Shown: positions 20,093-28,665 of the stretch, in pieces | Numbering within the stretch: position 1 is the first letter of the stretch | Layout: each line of letters starts with the position of its first letter | From: Dechloromonas hortensis | GTDB taxonomy: Bacteria; Pseudomonadota; Gammaproteobacteria; Burkholderiales; Rhodocyclaceae | Reading direction: 5' to 3' | DNA length: 64,000 nucleotides | NCBI RefSeq assembly: GCF_009469765.1 | Contig: NZ_SSSQ01000004.1 | Coordinates: 186,001 to 250,000, forward strand | Program-made: the position numbers and the translations under genes | The notes under the pieces: model-generated | Told to the model about the DNA's origin: nothing | Databases searched by the model: none | What the model saw: the letters and a program-made list of their open reading frames with translations, nothing else

Positions 20093-20563
20093 ATGCTTGA
20101 ACTACGTCGCAAACTACTCAAGGGCAGCAGCGCCCTGCTGCTCTCGCCACTGATCGGCAGCGGCCTGCTGACGCCGACCGCGCTGCTCGCTGCCGAATGG
20201 AACCGCAACGCCTTCACCGCCCGCACCATCAATGATGCGCTGAAAGCCTATGCCGGCACCGGAGCCACCGAATCGCGCGATATCGTCATCAGCGCCCCGG
20301 AAATTGCCGAAAATGGTGCAAAAGTCGAGATCGACATTAGCAGCAACCTACCGAACACCAGAACCCTGGCCGTTTTTGCCGACAAGAACCCGATGCCACT
20401 CTGTGCCTCACTTGATTTTTCAGGGGCCGCCCTGCCCTATATCCGCGTTCAGCTAAAGCTGGCCGAAACGACGCGAATTCGCGCCATTGCCAAAACAGCC
20501 GATGGCAAGACCTACATCGCCTTCCGCGAAGTCAAGGTCACGCTCGGCGGCTGCGGGGGTTAA
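20093..20563 (+). CDS. soxY: Thiosulfate oxidation carrier protein SoxY
   Basis: The SoxY subunit of the periplasmic SoxYZ carrier, to which thiosulfate is covalently bound during Sox oxidation. The 156-residue precursor has a twin-arginine-like leader (LRRKLLKGSSALLLSPLIGSG) and ends in the diagnostic GGCGG swinging arm, with the carrier Cys at residue 154. The start is the ATG at 20093. It is followed 3 nt later by soxZ. No soxAX, soxB or soxCD lies nearby, so the carrier serves an enzyme set encoded elsewhere or a reduced pathway. Confidence 0.95.
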   Translation: MLELRRKLLKGSSALLLSPLIGSGLLTPTALLAAEWNRNAFTARTINDALKAYAGTGATESRDIVISAPEIAENGAKVEIDISSNLPNTRTLAVFADKNPMPLCASLDFSGAALPYIRVQLKLAETTRIRAIAKTADGKTYIAFREVKVTLGGCGG

Positions 20564-20566
20564 ACC

Positions 20567-20878
20567 ATGGCCGACCAGATCAAGATTCGCGCTCAGATTC
20601 AAGGTGAAATCACGGATATCCGGGTATTGATGCAACACCCGATGGAAACCGGGCAACGCAAGGACGAACGGGGGCAGACGCTGCCCATGCACTTCATCCA
20701 GGCGTTTACGGTTAGCCTGAACGGCAAACCGTTGATTGACGGCCAATTGAATACGTCGATTTCGAAAAACCCGCTCTTTGCCTTCAAGGCTCGCGGCGTC
20801 AAGCCCGGCGACAAGCTGGCGGTAGCCTGGACGGACAACCTGGGCGACAAGCGCCAGGATGAAATCACCATCGCCTGA
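20567..20878 (+). CDS. soxZ: Thiosulfate oxidation carrier complex protein SoxZ
   Basis: A 103-residue partner of SoxY with no signal peptide of its own; in the known system it is exported with SoxY by the Tat pathway. The immunoglobulin-like fold is indicated by IKIRAQIQGEITDIRVLMQHPMETG, HFIQAFTVSLNGKPLIDGQLNTSISKNPLFAF and KPGDKLAVAWTDN, all typical of SoxZ. It starts 3 nt after soxY. A terminator lies 30 nt after its stop. Confidence 0.96.
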   Translation: MADQIKIRAQIQGEITDIRVLMQHPMETGQRKDERGQTLPMHFIQAFTVSLNGKPLIDGQLNTSISKNPLFAFKARGVKPGDKLAVAWTDNLGDKRQDEITIA

Positions 20879-20905
20879 GTTGCGTTACTGCCGCCTCAGA
20901 CCATG

Positions 20906-20937
20906 AAAAAAGCCCGCCTGAATCAGGCGGGCTTTTG
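20906..20937. terminator. Bidirectional terminator between soxZ and csp
   Basis: A perfect 10-bp stem, AGCCCGCCTG (20911-20920) / CAGGCGGGCT (20924-20933), is flanked by an A-run on the left and a T-run on the right, so it can serve both converging transcripts. Confidence 0.9.
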
Positions 20938-20956
20938 CTTTTCTGCGATCCGAGAC

Positions 20957-21160
20957 TTAGGTGCTCTGGATGTTGGAAGCCTGTTTACCCTTGGGGCCTT
21001 GCACGACATCGAAGGAAACCTTTTGACCTTCCTTCAGAGTCTTGAAACCATTCATGTTGATGGCGGAGAAGTGAGCGAAAAGGTCTTCGCTGCCATCATC
21101 AGGAGTGATAAAGCCAAAACCCTTGGAATCATTAAACCACTTGACGGTGCCAATTGCCAT
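20957..21160 (-). CDS. Cold-shock domain protein (CspA family)
   Basis: A 67-residue single cold-shock domain. [18 protein letters not shown] contains the RNP1 motif and DLFAHFSAI the RNP2 motif; the family binds single-stranded RNA and DNA. The start at 21160 gives the canonical N-terminus; a longer in-frame version to 21271 is not supported. The 271-bp gap to the divergent clpS could hold the long 5' untranslated region typical of cold-shock genes. Whether it is cold-induced or constitutive cannot be told from the sequence. Confidence 0.95.
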   Translation of the reverse strand: MAIGTVKWFNDSKGFGFITPDDGSEDLFAHFSAINMNGFKTLKEGQKVSFDVVQGPKGKQASNIQST

Positions 21161-21431
21161 GTCTGAAACTTTCTTACAAAAAACTAACAAATTACGGGTC
21201 TCCCCGACTCCCTGTTTGAGCTCAGCGACCCGGTGCTTGCGGCAACCTTGATGCATCTTGAATCCAAACACGATTGCTTTCTACGCCATTAGAATTATTG
21301 CGTCAACATTTTTCGATGCTGCTCCGCAGCATTGCCAAACCAAGGGATTGCGCCAGATCAAGGACATCAAGACCAAAATGTGAACCACCATTTCTGTTGC
21401 ACAATGAAGTGGACTGTATAGAATCGAAATC

Positions 21432-21740
21432 ATGGCTACGAAGCATCAGGAAGACGGACTGCTGGAGGCACAACGTGCCAAATTGCAGCCGCCAAAAATG
21501 TACAAGGTAATGTTGCTGAACGACGACTTCACACCGATGGAATTCGTCATTACCGTTCTGCAGCGTTTTTTTTCTCTGGATACTGAACAAGCGACGCGAA
21601 TCATGCTCAAAGTTCACAATGAAGGCCGGGGTGTCTGCGGAGTTTTTCCGCGCGACATCGCAGCCACCAAGGTGGAACAGGTGAGCGCTTTTGCCCGCCA
21701 GCACCAACACCCGCTTGCTTGCGTCATGGAGGAAAACTGA
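21432..21740 (+). CDS. clpS: ATP-dependent Clp protease adaptor ClpS
   Basis: A 102-residue adaptor that delivers N-end-rule substrates to ClpAP. The core [28 protein letters not shown] holds the substrate-binding pocket and the ClpA contact surface. The C-terminal part ([22 protein letters not shown]) is typical. Its stop overlaps the clpA start (TGATG). A TATAGA-like -10 box lies at 21417-21422, only about 10 nt before the ATG, which would make the mRNA almost leaderless; no clear Shine-Dalgarno is seen. Confidence 0.97.
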   Translation: MATKHQEDGLLEAQRAKLQPPKMYKVMLLNDDFTPMEFVITVLQRFFSLDTEQATRIMLKVHNEGRGVCGVFPRDIAATKVEQVSAFARQHQHPLACVMEEN

Positions 21741-23998
21741 TGATTGCCCAGGAACTCGAAGTCAGCCTGCACATGGCTTTTGTCGAGGCGCGTCAAAAAC
21801 GCCACGAGTTCATTACCGTCGAACACCTCCTGCTGGCGCTGATCGATAACCCATCGGCCGCCGATGCCTTGCGCGCCTGCGGCGCCAAGCCTGACGTGCT
21901 GCGCAAGGATTTGACCAATTTCATTATCGAACATACGCCGACCGTTTCCGGCGAGGACGACATCGATACCCAACCGACCCTCGGCTTCCAGCGCGTCATC
22001 CAGCGCGCGATCCTGCATGTCCAGTCGTCCGGCAAGAAGGAAGTCAATGGTGCCAACGTGCTGGTCGCCATCTACGGTGAAAAGGATTCGCACGCCGTCT
22101 ACTTCCTGCAAAAGCAGGGCGTCACCCGACTGGACGTCGTCAACTACATCTCGCACGGCATCAGCAAGGTGCCACAGCAGAAGGCGGCCGCCGAAGGCGA
22201 GACCGAAGTCGAAAACGAGCCGAGTCAGGCGGGCCCGCTCGAGCAATACACCATCAACCTGAACGCCCTGGCCTTGCAGGGCAAGATCGACCCACTGATC
22301 GGGCGCGACAAGGAGTTGGAGCGCGTCATTCAAACGCTCTGCCGTCGACGCAAGAACAACCCCTTGCTGGTTGGCGAAGCTGGCGTCGGCAAGACAGCGA
22401 TCGCTGAAGGACTGGCGCGCAAAGTCGTCGAGGGCGACGTGCCGGAAATTCTGACCAAGGCCAATGTCTATTCGCTGGACATGGGCGCCTTGCTGGCCGG
22501 CACCAAGTATCGCGGTGATTTCGAGCAGCGCCTGAAAGGCGTACTGAAGGCCTTGCAGGAAAACCCGCACGCCATCCTGTTCATCGACGAAATCCATACC
22601 CTGATCGGCGCCGGCTCGGCTTCGGGCGGCACGCTGGACGCCTCCAACCTGCTCAAGCCAGCTCTCTCTTCAGGCCAACTGAAGTGCATTGGCGCGACGA
22701 CCTACACCGAATATCGCGGCATCTTCGAAAAGGACAGCGCGCTTTCCCGCCGCTTCCAGAAGATCGACGTCAACGAACCCTCGGTCGCCGAAACCGTTGA
22801 AATCCTGAAAGGCCTGAAGGCACGCTTCGAGGCCCACCACGGCATCAAGTACTCGGCGACAGCCATTTCGTCGGCCGCCGAACTGGCGGCGCGCTACATC
22901 ACCGACCGCCATTTGCCGGACAAGGCGATCGACGTCATCGACGAGGCTGGCGCTGCCCAGCGCATTCTGCCCAAGTCAAAGCAGAAGAAGGTCATCAACA
23001 AGACCGATATCGAGGAAATTGTCGCCAAGATTGCGCGTATCCCGTCGCAGCACGTCACGCTCGACGATCGCGGCGCGCTGAAGAACCTCGACCGCGACCT
23101 GAAAGCGGTCGTCTTCGGCCAGGACAAGGCGATTGATGCGCTGGCCAAGGCAATCAAGATGGCCCGTTCTGGACTCGGCAACCCGGGCAAGCCGATCGGC
23201 TCCTTCCTGTTCAGCGGCCCGACTGGCGTTGGCAAGACTGAAGTTGCCAAGCAACTCGCCTACTGCCTCGGCATCGAGCTGACTCGCTTCGACATGAGCG
23301 AGTACATGGAGCGCCATGCGGTCTCCCGCCTGATCGGCGCACCGCCGGGCTATGTCGGTTTCGACCAAGGCGGCCTGCTTACCGAAGCGGTAACCAAAAA
23401 GCCCTATTGCGTCCTGCTGCTCGACGAAATCGAGAAAGCGCACCCGGACATCTTCAACATTCTGTTGCAGGTCATGGATCACGGTACGCTGACCGACAAC
23501 AACGGGCGCAAGGCCGATTTCCGCAACGTCGTCATCATCATGACGACCAATGCCGGCGCGGCTGACCTGCAAAAATCGAGCATGGGCTTCACGGCTGCCA
23601 AGCAGTCTGGTGATGAAATGGCCGAAATCAAGCGGCTGTTCACACCGGAATTCCGCAACCGCCTCGATGCCACCATCTCCTTCGCCTCGCTCGACCGCGA
23701 GATCATCCTGCGCGTCGTCGACAAGTTCCTGATGCAGCTTGAGGAACAGTTGCACGAGAAGAAGGTGGAAGCGCATTTCAGCGATGCTGTGAAGGAAATG
23801 CTGGCCGAGAAAGGCTTCGACCCGCTGATGGGCGCCCGCCCGATGTCGCGCCTGATTCAGGACACCATTCGCTCCGCCTTGGCCGACGAACTGCTGTTCG
23901 GGCGCCTGGCCAGCGGCGGAAGGGTTACGGTCGACCTCGACAAAGAGGGCAAAATCAAACTCGATTTTGAAGAAGAAAAGAGCGAAGCCGTCGTCTAG
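21740..23998 (+). CDS. clpA: ATP-dependent Clp protease ATP-binding subunit ClpA
   Basis: A 752-residue AAA+ unfoldase that feeds substrates to ClpP. It has an N-terminal double Clp repeat domain (about 1-140), the D1 module with Walker [14 protein letters not shown] and Walker [15 protein letters not shown], and the D2 module with [13 protein letters not shown] and [11 protein letters not shown]. No ClpB-type middle domain is present. The start is the ATG at 21740, coupled to clpS. An in-frame upstream GTG-type extension inside clpS is rejected because [14 protein letters not shown] is the family N-terminus. Confidence 0.97.
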   Translation: MIAQELEVSLHMAFVEARQKRHEFITVEHLLLALIDNPSAADALRACGAKPDVLRKDLTNFIIEHTPTVSGEDDIDTQPTLGFQRVIQRAILHVQSSGKKEVNGANVLVAIYGEKDSHAVYFLQKQGVTRLDVVNYISHGISKVPQQKAAAEGETEVENEPSQAGPLEQYTINLNALALQGKIDPLIGRDKELERVIQTLCRRRKNNPLLVGEAGVGKTAIAEGLARKVVEGDVPEILTKANVYSLDMGALLAGTKYRGDFEQRLKGVLKALQENPHAILFIDEIHTLIGAGSASGGTLDASNLLKPALSSGQLKCIGATTYTEYRGIFEKDSALSRRFQKIDVNEPSVAETVEILKGLKARFEAHHGIKYSATAISSAAELAARYITDRHLPDKAIDVIDEAGAAQRILPKSKQKKVINKTDIEEIVAKIARIPSQHVTLDDRGALKNLDRDLKAVVFGQDKAIDALAKAIKMARSGLGNPGKPIGSFLFSGPTGVGKTEVAKQLAYCLGIELTRFDMSEYMERHAVSRLIGAPPGYVGFDQGGLLTEAVTKKPYCVLLLDEIEKAHPDIFNILLQVMDHGTLTDNNGRKADFRNVVIIMTTNAGAADLQKSSMGFTAAKQSGDEMAEIKRLFTPEFRNRLDATISFASLDREIILRVVDKFLMQLEEQLHEKKVEAHFSDAVKEMLAEKGFDPLMGARPMSRLIQDTIRSALADELLFGRLASGGRVTVDLDKEGKIKLDFEEEKSEAVV

Positions 23999-24019
23999 GC
24001 TTCACGCCACATTCCAACA

Positions 24020-24044
24020 AGCCATGCGATGCATGGCTTTTTTT
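24020..24044 (+). terminator. Rho-independent terminator after clpA
   Basis: AGCCATGC / GCATGGCT with a 3-nt loop, then seven T residues, 21 nt after the clpA stop. It lies just upstream of the rraA ribosome-binding site. Confidence 0.85.
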
Positions 24045-24061
24045 CTGTCAGGGAGACAACC

Positions 24062-24553
24062 ATGAGCTTTAAAACACCCGACCTATGCGACGAATTCGAA
24101 GTAGACCTGGGCGACAGCCTGCGCGTCGTCGCCCCCATGTTCCAGCGCTACGGTGGACGCAGCAGTTTCTCCGGCCAGGTTGTCACGCTGAAGCTCTTCG
24201 AGGACAACTCGCTGGTCCGTGAAGCCTTTGCCGAGAGCGGCAGGGGCAAGGTCCTGGTGATCGATGGCGGCGGTTCGCTTCGCTGCGCACTGGTCGGGGA
24301 CCAACTGGCCATTCTGGCGCAGAAGAACGGCTGGGAAGGCGTCGTCGTTTATGGCTGCATTCGCGACTCCGGCGATATCAACGGCATCGATATCGGCGTC
24401 CGCGCCCTGAACACCCACCCGCAAAAAAGTATCAAGAAAGGCGTTGGCGACAAGAACATCGCCGTCACCTTCGGCGGCGTCACTTTCAAACCGGGCGAAT
24501 GGCTCTACGCCGATGAGGATGGCGTACTGGTTTCTACCAAGCCGCTCGCCTGA
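24062..24553 (+). CDS. rraA: RraA family protein (ribonuclease E activity regulator-like)
   Basis: A 163-residue trimeric RraA/HMG-aldolase fold protein. [22 protein letters not shown] and [24 protein letters not shown] are the conserved segments; Arg and Asp of the CIRD motif line the aldolase site in family members with 4-hydroxy-4-methyl-2-oxoglutarate aldolase activity. Classic RraA inhibits RNase E; betaproteobacterial members may instead act as oxaloacetate decarboxylase or aldolase. The ATG at 24062 is preceded by AGGGAG. The sequence alone does not decide between these activities. Confidence 0.9.
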   Translation: MSFKTPDLCDEFEVDLGDSLRVVAPMFQRYGGRSSFSGQVVTLKLFEDNSLVREAFAESGRGKVLVIDGGGSLRCALVGDQLAILAQKNGWEGVVVYGCIRDSGDINGIDIGVRALNTHPQKSIKKGVGDKNIAVTFGGVTFKPGEWLYADEDGVLVSTKPLA

Positions 24554-24586
24554 GCAAATAAAATGGGGGCCGCAGCCCCCTTGCTC
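24552..24586. terminator. Hairpin between convergent rraA and chemoreceptor genes
   Basis: GAGCAA ... TTGCTC encloses a GGGGGC / GCCCCC stem with a CGCA loop at 24565-24580. It lies exactly in the convergent gap. The T-tract is poor, so it is a weak terminator at best. Confidence 0.45.
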
Positions 24587-24588
24587 AA

Positions 24589-26385
24589 TCAGCTATCGAG
24601 CAGCACGCTGCTCTCGCAGCCAACCCGCAAACCGCCCCAGTGCCGGCCATCGACGATGATCGGCAGATTGATCTCCGAAAGCACTTCGCCGGTATCACGG
24701 GCATAGGTCTGGAGCAGCAGCGGCCGCGTATTTTTGGCTGCTCGCTGCCCCGTTGGATCGTCCCAGATCCGCCGTGTCCGGTTCCCCACCAGATCGGCCT
24801 GGTAATCACCGGTCAAAGGCTTGGAATATTTCAGGTTGTGGATCGCGCCATAGCCCTGGGTATCGACCATCAGCGCGTAAACACCGCCCCGTAGCTGGCT
24901 TAGCGCCTCTTCGGCCAGCGGCTGGATTTCGCGCTCGAAGGCAGTGGCATAGCTGACTTCGAACTTCTGCGGATTGGTATTCGGAATCGGCCGATAACGC
25001 TGATCCCAGATATCAATGCCGCGCTTCGACATCTCCTGCATCGTGTCCTGCAGGCGCAGCAGCATCTTGCGCGCCTGATCAACATTGAAATCAAAGGAGC
25101 CACGCCCGATCTTGAAGCGCGACACCAGTTCCTGAACGCTCTCGGTGGCTCGACTCAACGTCTGAGTCGAAGTTTCGGACGACTGCATGCTGCCCGAAAC
25201 CTCGTTCGACAGGGTATAGACCTGCGACACCGCTTCATGGACCTGGCCATTGGTCGCCGTCAGCTCCTCCATGGCCGAGGCGATCTGGTTCAACTGATCG
25301 CCGGTACGCTCGAAGTCGCTGACCATCCGCTTGAACTCTGAGGATGAGCGCTCGACCACCTGCCGGGTCTGCTGGATATCGGTATTGATGACCTCGTTTT
25401 CGTCCTGCGTTTCACGCACCAGCGAGATCATGCCGCCAATGTTGTCGTTGATTTCCTGGGTAGCGACATTGACCCGCTCTGCCAGCTTGCGTACCTCGTC
25501 GGCCACCACGGCAAAACCCCGCCCCATCTCACCGGCCCGTGCCGCCTCGATGGCTGCGTTGAGGGCGAGCAGATTGGTCTGGTCGGCAATTTCCTTAATC
25601 AGGCCGGCGATCTTGCGAATGCTGTCGGAGCGCTCCGCCAGGTGACCGACCGTATCGTTGAAGGCGGAAAGCTTGTCGCTGACCGTCTGGACCTTGGTGA
25701 CGATGTCAAACATCTCGCCCAGAGAAGCGCGGGCGGTTTCAAGATTGGATTCCGTCGACTGGGAAATCAACTCGGCGGAGGCGGAAACCTCGTGGATGGC
25801 CTGAATGGCTTCCGTGCTCGCACCGAACACGGCATTGGCGATTTCGCCCTGCTGCGTTGCCCGCTGCGCGGTTGAGGCCACCGTCTTCTTCACGAGCACC
25901 GCCTCGCGAGCGATATTGACACTCATCTTGCGCACTTCGTTGATGATTTCCCGCATCTTGTCGGCGAAACGATTGTAAGACTCAGCCAGCCCGCGCAGTT
26001 CATCGTGGGTAATGGTCGGCAGATTGCGCGAGAAATCGCCCTCGCCACGAGCGATCTCATCGAAAATGGTCGAGATCAGCTTGATCGGCCGCAGGATCAG
26101 GTGGCGGATATAGAGAATCTGCAGGACATTCCACAGCAACGCGAAAACGGTCATCCCGATCATCAGCGTCAGACCGCTATCCATGCCCTCGGATATCCGC
26201 TGCAACACCTCCGTATTGACGCCGCCACGGGCCAGCTCGTCGGCGACCAGCCTTTTCTGGCGCAGGTAGATCGCCAGATACGCCAGATCGACAAAGAAGA
26301 GGATCAAAAAGCTCATCAGCTTTTTGGTCAGCGAATTCCAGAATGTGCGCTCATTCCATTCGTACAAACGCCGCAAAGTTTCCAT
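24589..26385 (-). CDS. Methyl-accepting chemotaxis protein with a C-terminal sensory extension
   Basis: A 598-residue chemoreceptor from the ATG at 26385 (AGG upstream). It has two transmembrane helices (about residues 20-40 and 70-92) with only a short loop between them, so there is almost no periplasmic sensor. A HAMP segment and the MCP signalling domain follow, whose tip reads [38 protein letters not shown]. After the signalling domain an extra C-terminal region of about 150 residues ([59 protein letters not shown]) resembles a Cache-like module found behind some MCPs. Sensing is thus probably cytoplasmic. It is divergent from aceA. Confidence 0.93.
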   Translation of the reverse strand: METLRRLYEWNERTFWNSLTKKLMSFLILFFVDLAYLAIYLRQKRLVADELARGGVNTEVLQRISEGMDSGLTLMIGMTVFALLWNVLQILYIRHLILRPIKLISTIFDEIARGEGDFSRNLPTITHDELRGLAESYNRFADKMREIINEVRKMSVNIAREAVLVKKTVASTAQRATQQGEIANAVFGASTEAIQAIHEVSASAELISQSTESNLETARASLGEMFDIVTKVQTVSDKLSAFNDTVGHLAERSDSIRKIAGLIKEIADQTNLLALNAAIEAARAGEMGRGFAVVADEVRKLAERVNVATQEINDNIGGMISLVRETQDENEVINTDIQQTRQVVERSSSEFKRMVSDFERTGDQLNQIASAMEELTATNGQVHEAVSQVYTLSNEVSGSMQSSETSTQTLSRATESVQELVSRFKIGRGSFDFNVDQARKMLLRLQDTMQEMSKRGIDIWDQRYRPIPNTNPQKFEVSYATAFEREIQPLAEEALSQLRGGVYALMVDTQGYGAIHNLKYSKPLTGDYQADLVGNRTRRIWDDPTGQRAAKNTRPLLLQTYARDTGEVLSEINLPIIVDGRHWGGLRVGCESSVLLDS

Positions 26386-26500
26386 TTTTGTAACCTGAAA
26401 TTCAAAATTCGATGAATTCAATACTCCTTCCTCGATGCCGTCAAGCCAGCAAATGGAGTACATGACGACGAGTTCAGGTGATCATGCAGCAAAAAAAGGC

Positions 26501-26553
26501 CGAAAAGCATTTCACAGACTCGAAAAACATTTCATATCGTGAAAACATGCATC
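26501..26553 (+). repeat. Phased direct repeats upstream of aceA
   Basis: CGAAAAGCATTTCA at 26501-26514 recurs as CGAAAAACATTTCA at 26521-26534, exactly 20 bp later (two helical turns). A weaker third match, TGAAAACATGCATC, starts at 26540. They lie in the 326-bp gap between the chemoreceptor and aceA, upstream of the GTCTTAT operator, and may be binding sites for a dimeric activator (inference). Confidence 0.5.
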
Positions 26554-26583
26554 TAAACCAATGTTTAATAACACAAATAAATT

Positions 26584-26604
26584 GTCTTATGTCTTATATA
26601 AGAC
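26584..26604 (+). promoter_or_regulatory. GTCTTAT palindromic operator upstream of aceA
   Basis: A perfect 14-bp palindrome, GTCTTATATAAGAC, at 26591-26604 is preceded immediately by another GTCTTAT half-site at 26584-26590, giving two direct halves plus one inverted half. It ends 2 bp before the -35 box of the aceA promoter. The form and size suit a GntR- or TetR-type dimer; the regulator is unknown. Confidence 0.6.
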
Positions 26605-26606
26605 TA

Positions 26607-26635
26607 TTGCTGCCCTGCGCAAAAATAACTATACT
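26607..26635 (+). promoter_or_regulatory. Candidate sigma-70 promoter of aceA
   Basis: TTGCTG (26607-26612), a 17-nt spacer and TATACT (26630-26635). Predicted transcription would start near 26642, leaving a leader of about 70 nt before the aceA ATG, which has GAGGA in front of it. Confidence 0.6.
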
Positions 26636-26711
26636 TTGACCCATCGGCACTGCACCTCAAGCAAACGCTTGCAGACCGTACCCCATAACCAAATCTCTTG
26701 AGGAATTCACC

Positions 26712-28010
26712 ATGAGCACTCGCGAACAGCAAATCGCCGCCCTCGAAAAAGACTGGGCTGAAAACCCCCGCTGGAAAGGCATCAAGCGCGGTTACTCCGC
26801 TGCTGACGTCGTCCGTCTGCGTGGCTCGTTCCAGGTCGAGCACACCCTGGCCCGTCGCGGTGCCGAGAAGCTGTGGGATCTGGTTAACAACCAGCCGTAC
26901 GTCAACTGCCTAGGCGCCCTGACCGGCGGCCAAGCCGTTCAGCAAGCCAAGGCCGGCATCAAGGCCATCTACCTGTCCGGCTGGCAAGTCGCTGCCGATA
27001 ACAACGAATACGCCGCCATGTACCCGGACCAGTCGCTGTACCCGGTTGACTCCGTGCCGAAGGTTGTCGAGCGCATCAACAATGCCTTCAACCGCGCCGA
27101 CGAAATCCAGTGGTCCAAGAACATCAATGCTGGCGATGCCGGTCACGTTGAATACCACCTGCCGATCGTGGCCGACGCTGAAGCCGGTTTCGGCGGCGTG
27201 CTCAACGCTTACGAACTGATGAAGGCCATGATCCGCGCTGGCGCTGCCGGCGTGCATTGGGAAGATCAGTTGGCTTCCGTCAAGAAGTGCGGCCACATGG
27301 GTGGCAAGGTTCTGGTCCCGACCACCGAAGCCGTTCAAAAGTTGATCGCTGCCCGTATGGCCGCTGACGTCTATGGCGTGCCGACCCTGGTCATCGCCCG
27401 TACCGATGCCGAAGCCGCCGACCTGATCACCTCCGACTACGACGAAAACGACAAGCCGTTCCTGACCGGCGAGCGCACTGCCGAAGGCTTCTACAAGACC
27501 AAGAAGGGTCTGGAGCAGGCCATCTCCCGCGCCGTCGCTTACGCCGAGTACGCCGACCTGGTGTGGTGCGAAACCGGCACGCCGGATCTGGAATTTGCCC
27601 GCAAATTCGCCGAAGCCGTGCATGCCAAGCACCCGGGCAAGATGCTGGCCTACAACTGCTCGCCTTCCTTCAACTGGAAGAAGAACCTGGACGATGCCAC
27701 CATCGCCAAGTTCCAGCGCGAACTGGGCGCCATGGGCTACAAGTACCAGTTCATCACCCTGGCTGGCATCCACTCCATGTGGTACAACATGTTCGATCTG
27801 GCCCAGGACTACGCCAAGCGCGGCATGTCGGCCTACGTCGAGAAGGTTCAGGAGCCGGAATTCGCTGCCCGCGATCGTGGCTACACCTTCGTCTCGCACC
27901 AGCAGGAAGTTGGTACTGGCTACTTCGACGACGTCACCACCGTGATCCAGGGTGGCAAATCCAGCGTCACCGCACTGACCGGCTCGACCGAAGAAGAACA
28001 GTTCCACTAA
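26712..28010 (+). CDS. aceA: Isocitrate lyase AceA
   Basis: It cleaves isocitrate to glyoxylate and succinate, the first step of the glyoxylate shunt. The 432-residue length is that of the short bacterial class. The catalytic signature KKCGHMGGK (catalytic Cys near residue 193), [17 protein letters not shown] for Mg binding, and [11 protein letters not shown] are all present. The codon use is strongly biased (many CTG, GGC, GCC, AAG), which suits a highly expressed gene. It stands alone, with its own promoter and operator upstream and a double terminator downstream; the partner aceB is about 6 kb away on the same strand. Confidence 0.98.
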   Translation: MSTREQQIAALEKDWAENPRWKGIKRGYSAADVVRLRGSFQVEHTLARRGAEKLWDLVNNQPYVNCLGALTGGQAVQQAKAGIKAIYLSGWQVAADNNEYAAMYPDQSLYPVDSVPKVVERINNAFNRADEIQWSKNINAGDAGHVEYHLPIVADAEAGFGGVLNAYELMKAMIRAGAAGVHWEDQLASVKKCGHMGGKVLVPTTEAVQKLIAARMAADVYGVPTLVIARTDAEAADLITSDYDENDKPFLTGERTAEGFYKTKKGLEQAISRAVAYAEYADLVWCETGTPDLEFARKFAEAVHAKHPGKMLAYNCSPSFNWKKNLDDATIAKFQRELGAMGYKYQFITLAGIHSMWYNMFDLAQDYAKRGMSAYVEKVQEPEFAARDRGYTFVSHQQEVGTGYFDDVTTVIQGGKSSVTALTGSTEEEQFH

Positions 28011-28026
28011 GCAAGCTTTTGAAATT

Positions 28027-28082
28027 GCCGCCCTACCGGGCGGCAACAAAAGGCCGACACCCACAAGGTGCCGGCCTTTTTC
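28027..28082 (+). terminator. Tandem terminator hairpins after aceA
   Basis: The first hairpin is GCCGCCC TACC GGGCGGC (28027-28044). The second, AAGGCCGACACC ... GGTGCCGGCCTT, is followed by a T-run (to about 28082). Confidence 0.85.
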
Positions 28083-28136
28083 ACATTGACTGGGCAAGCA
28101 TCCAGCGCGGCGAGCATTCGCCACCGGAACAATCAC

Positions 28137-28445
28137 TCAATCGATGCTGAAGTGCTTGTGTAGATTGGCCAGGTACAAATTTTCTTTGGCTGCCTTGCTG
28201 CAATTACGCAATGCAACCGGACTGCCTTTGGCCTTCTGCCAATCGTGCAGGATCAACAGCATGCCCAATGCGGCACTGTCCAGACTCGTCACGCCGGACA
28301 AATCCACATCGAAGTGCTGCCCATCGGGCCCGGCAGAATGTTTCTTGATCTGCCCCATAAATTCCCGGTGACAGGAAAATCCAAAGGGACCGACGATATG
28401 CAGGACTTTTTTTCCATGCGCCGAATTGCGCCACTCAATGCCCAT
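28137..28445 (-). CDS. STAS-domain protein (anti-sigma factor antagonist-like)
   Basis: A 102-residue single STAS domain: beta strands VLHIVGPFGF and FDVDLSGVTSLDSAALGMLLILH, where the Ser in SLDSAALG occupies the phosphorylation position of SpoIIAA-like antagonists. NLYLANLHKHFSI matches the usual last helix. There is no kinase, phosphatase or anti-sigma gene nearby. It is convergent with aceA and divergent from the large GGDEF-EAL gene, so a role in that signalling pathway is possible but unsupported. Confidence 0.88.
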   Translation of the reverse strand: MGIEWRNSAHGKKVLHIVGPFGFSCHREFMGQIKKHSAGPDGQHFDVDLSGVTSLDSAALGMLLILHDWQKAKGSPVALRNCSKAAKENLYLANLHKHFSID

Positions 28446-28665
28446 TTTTCTCTCCCTGCCTATTGCTTGTTATGACCGAACGATAAGCCTAGCAATTGCG
28501 GGTTGCAATATGATTAAACGTTTCGTTTGGCAACTGGCGATGAATGGCGGCAAAAACAGCAAAAACCTGCTGTATTCGGCACTCTCTTTCAGTTTTTTGG
28601 TGATTAATAATATTCTTCTAAATAGCCGGAACAGGCCTCGGCGCATCGCTTAAAATGTTGACACA

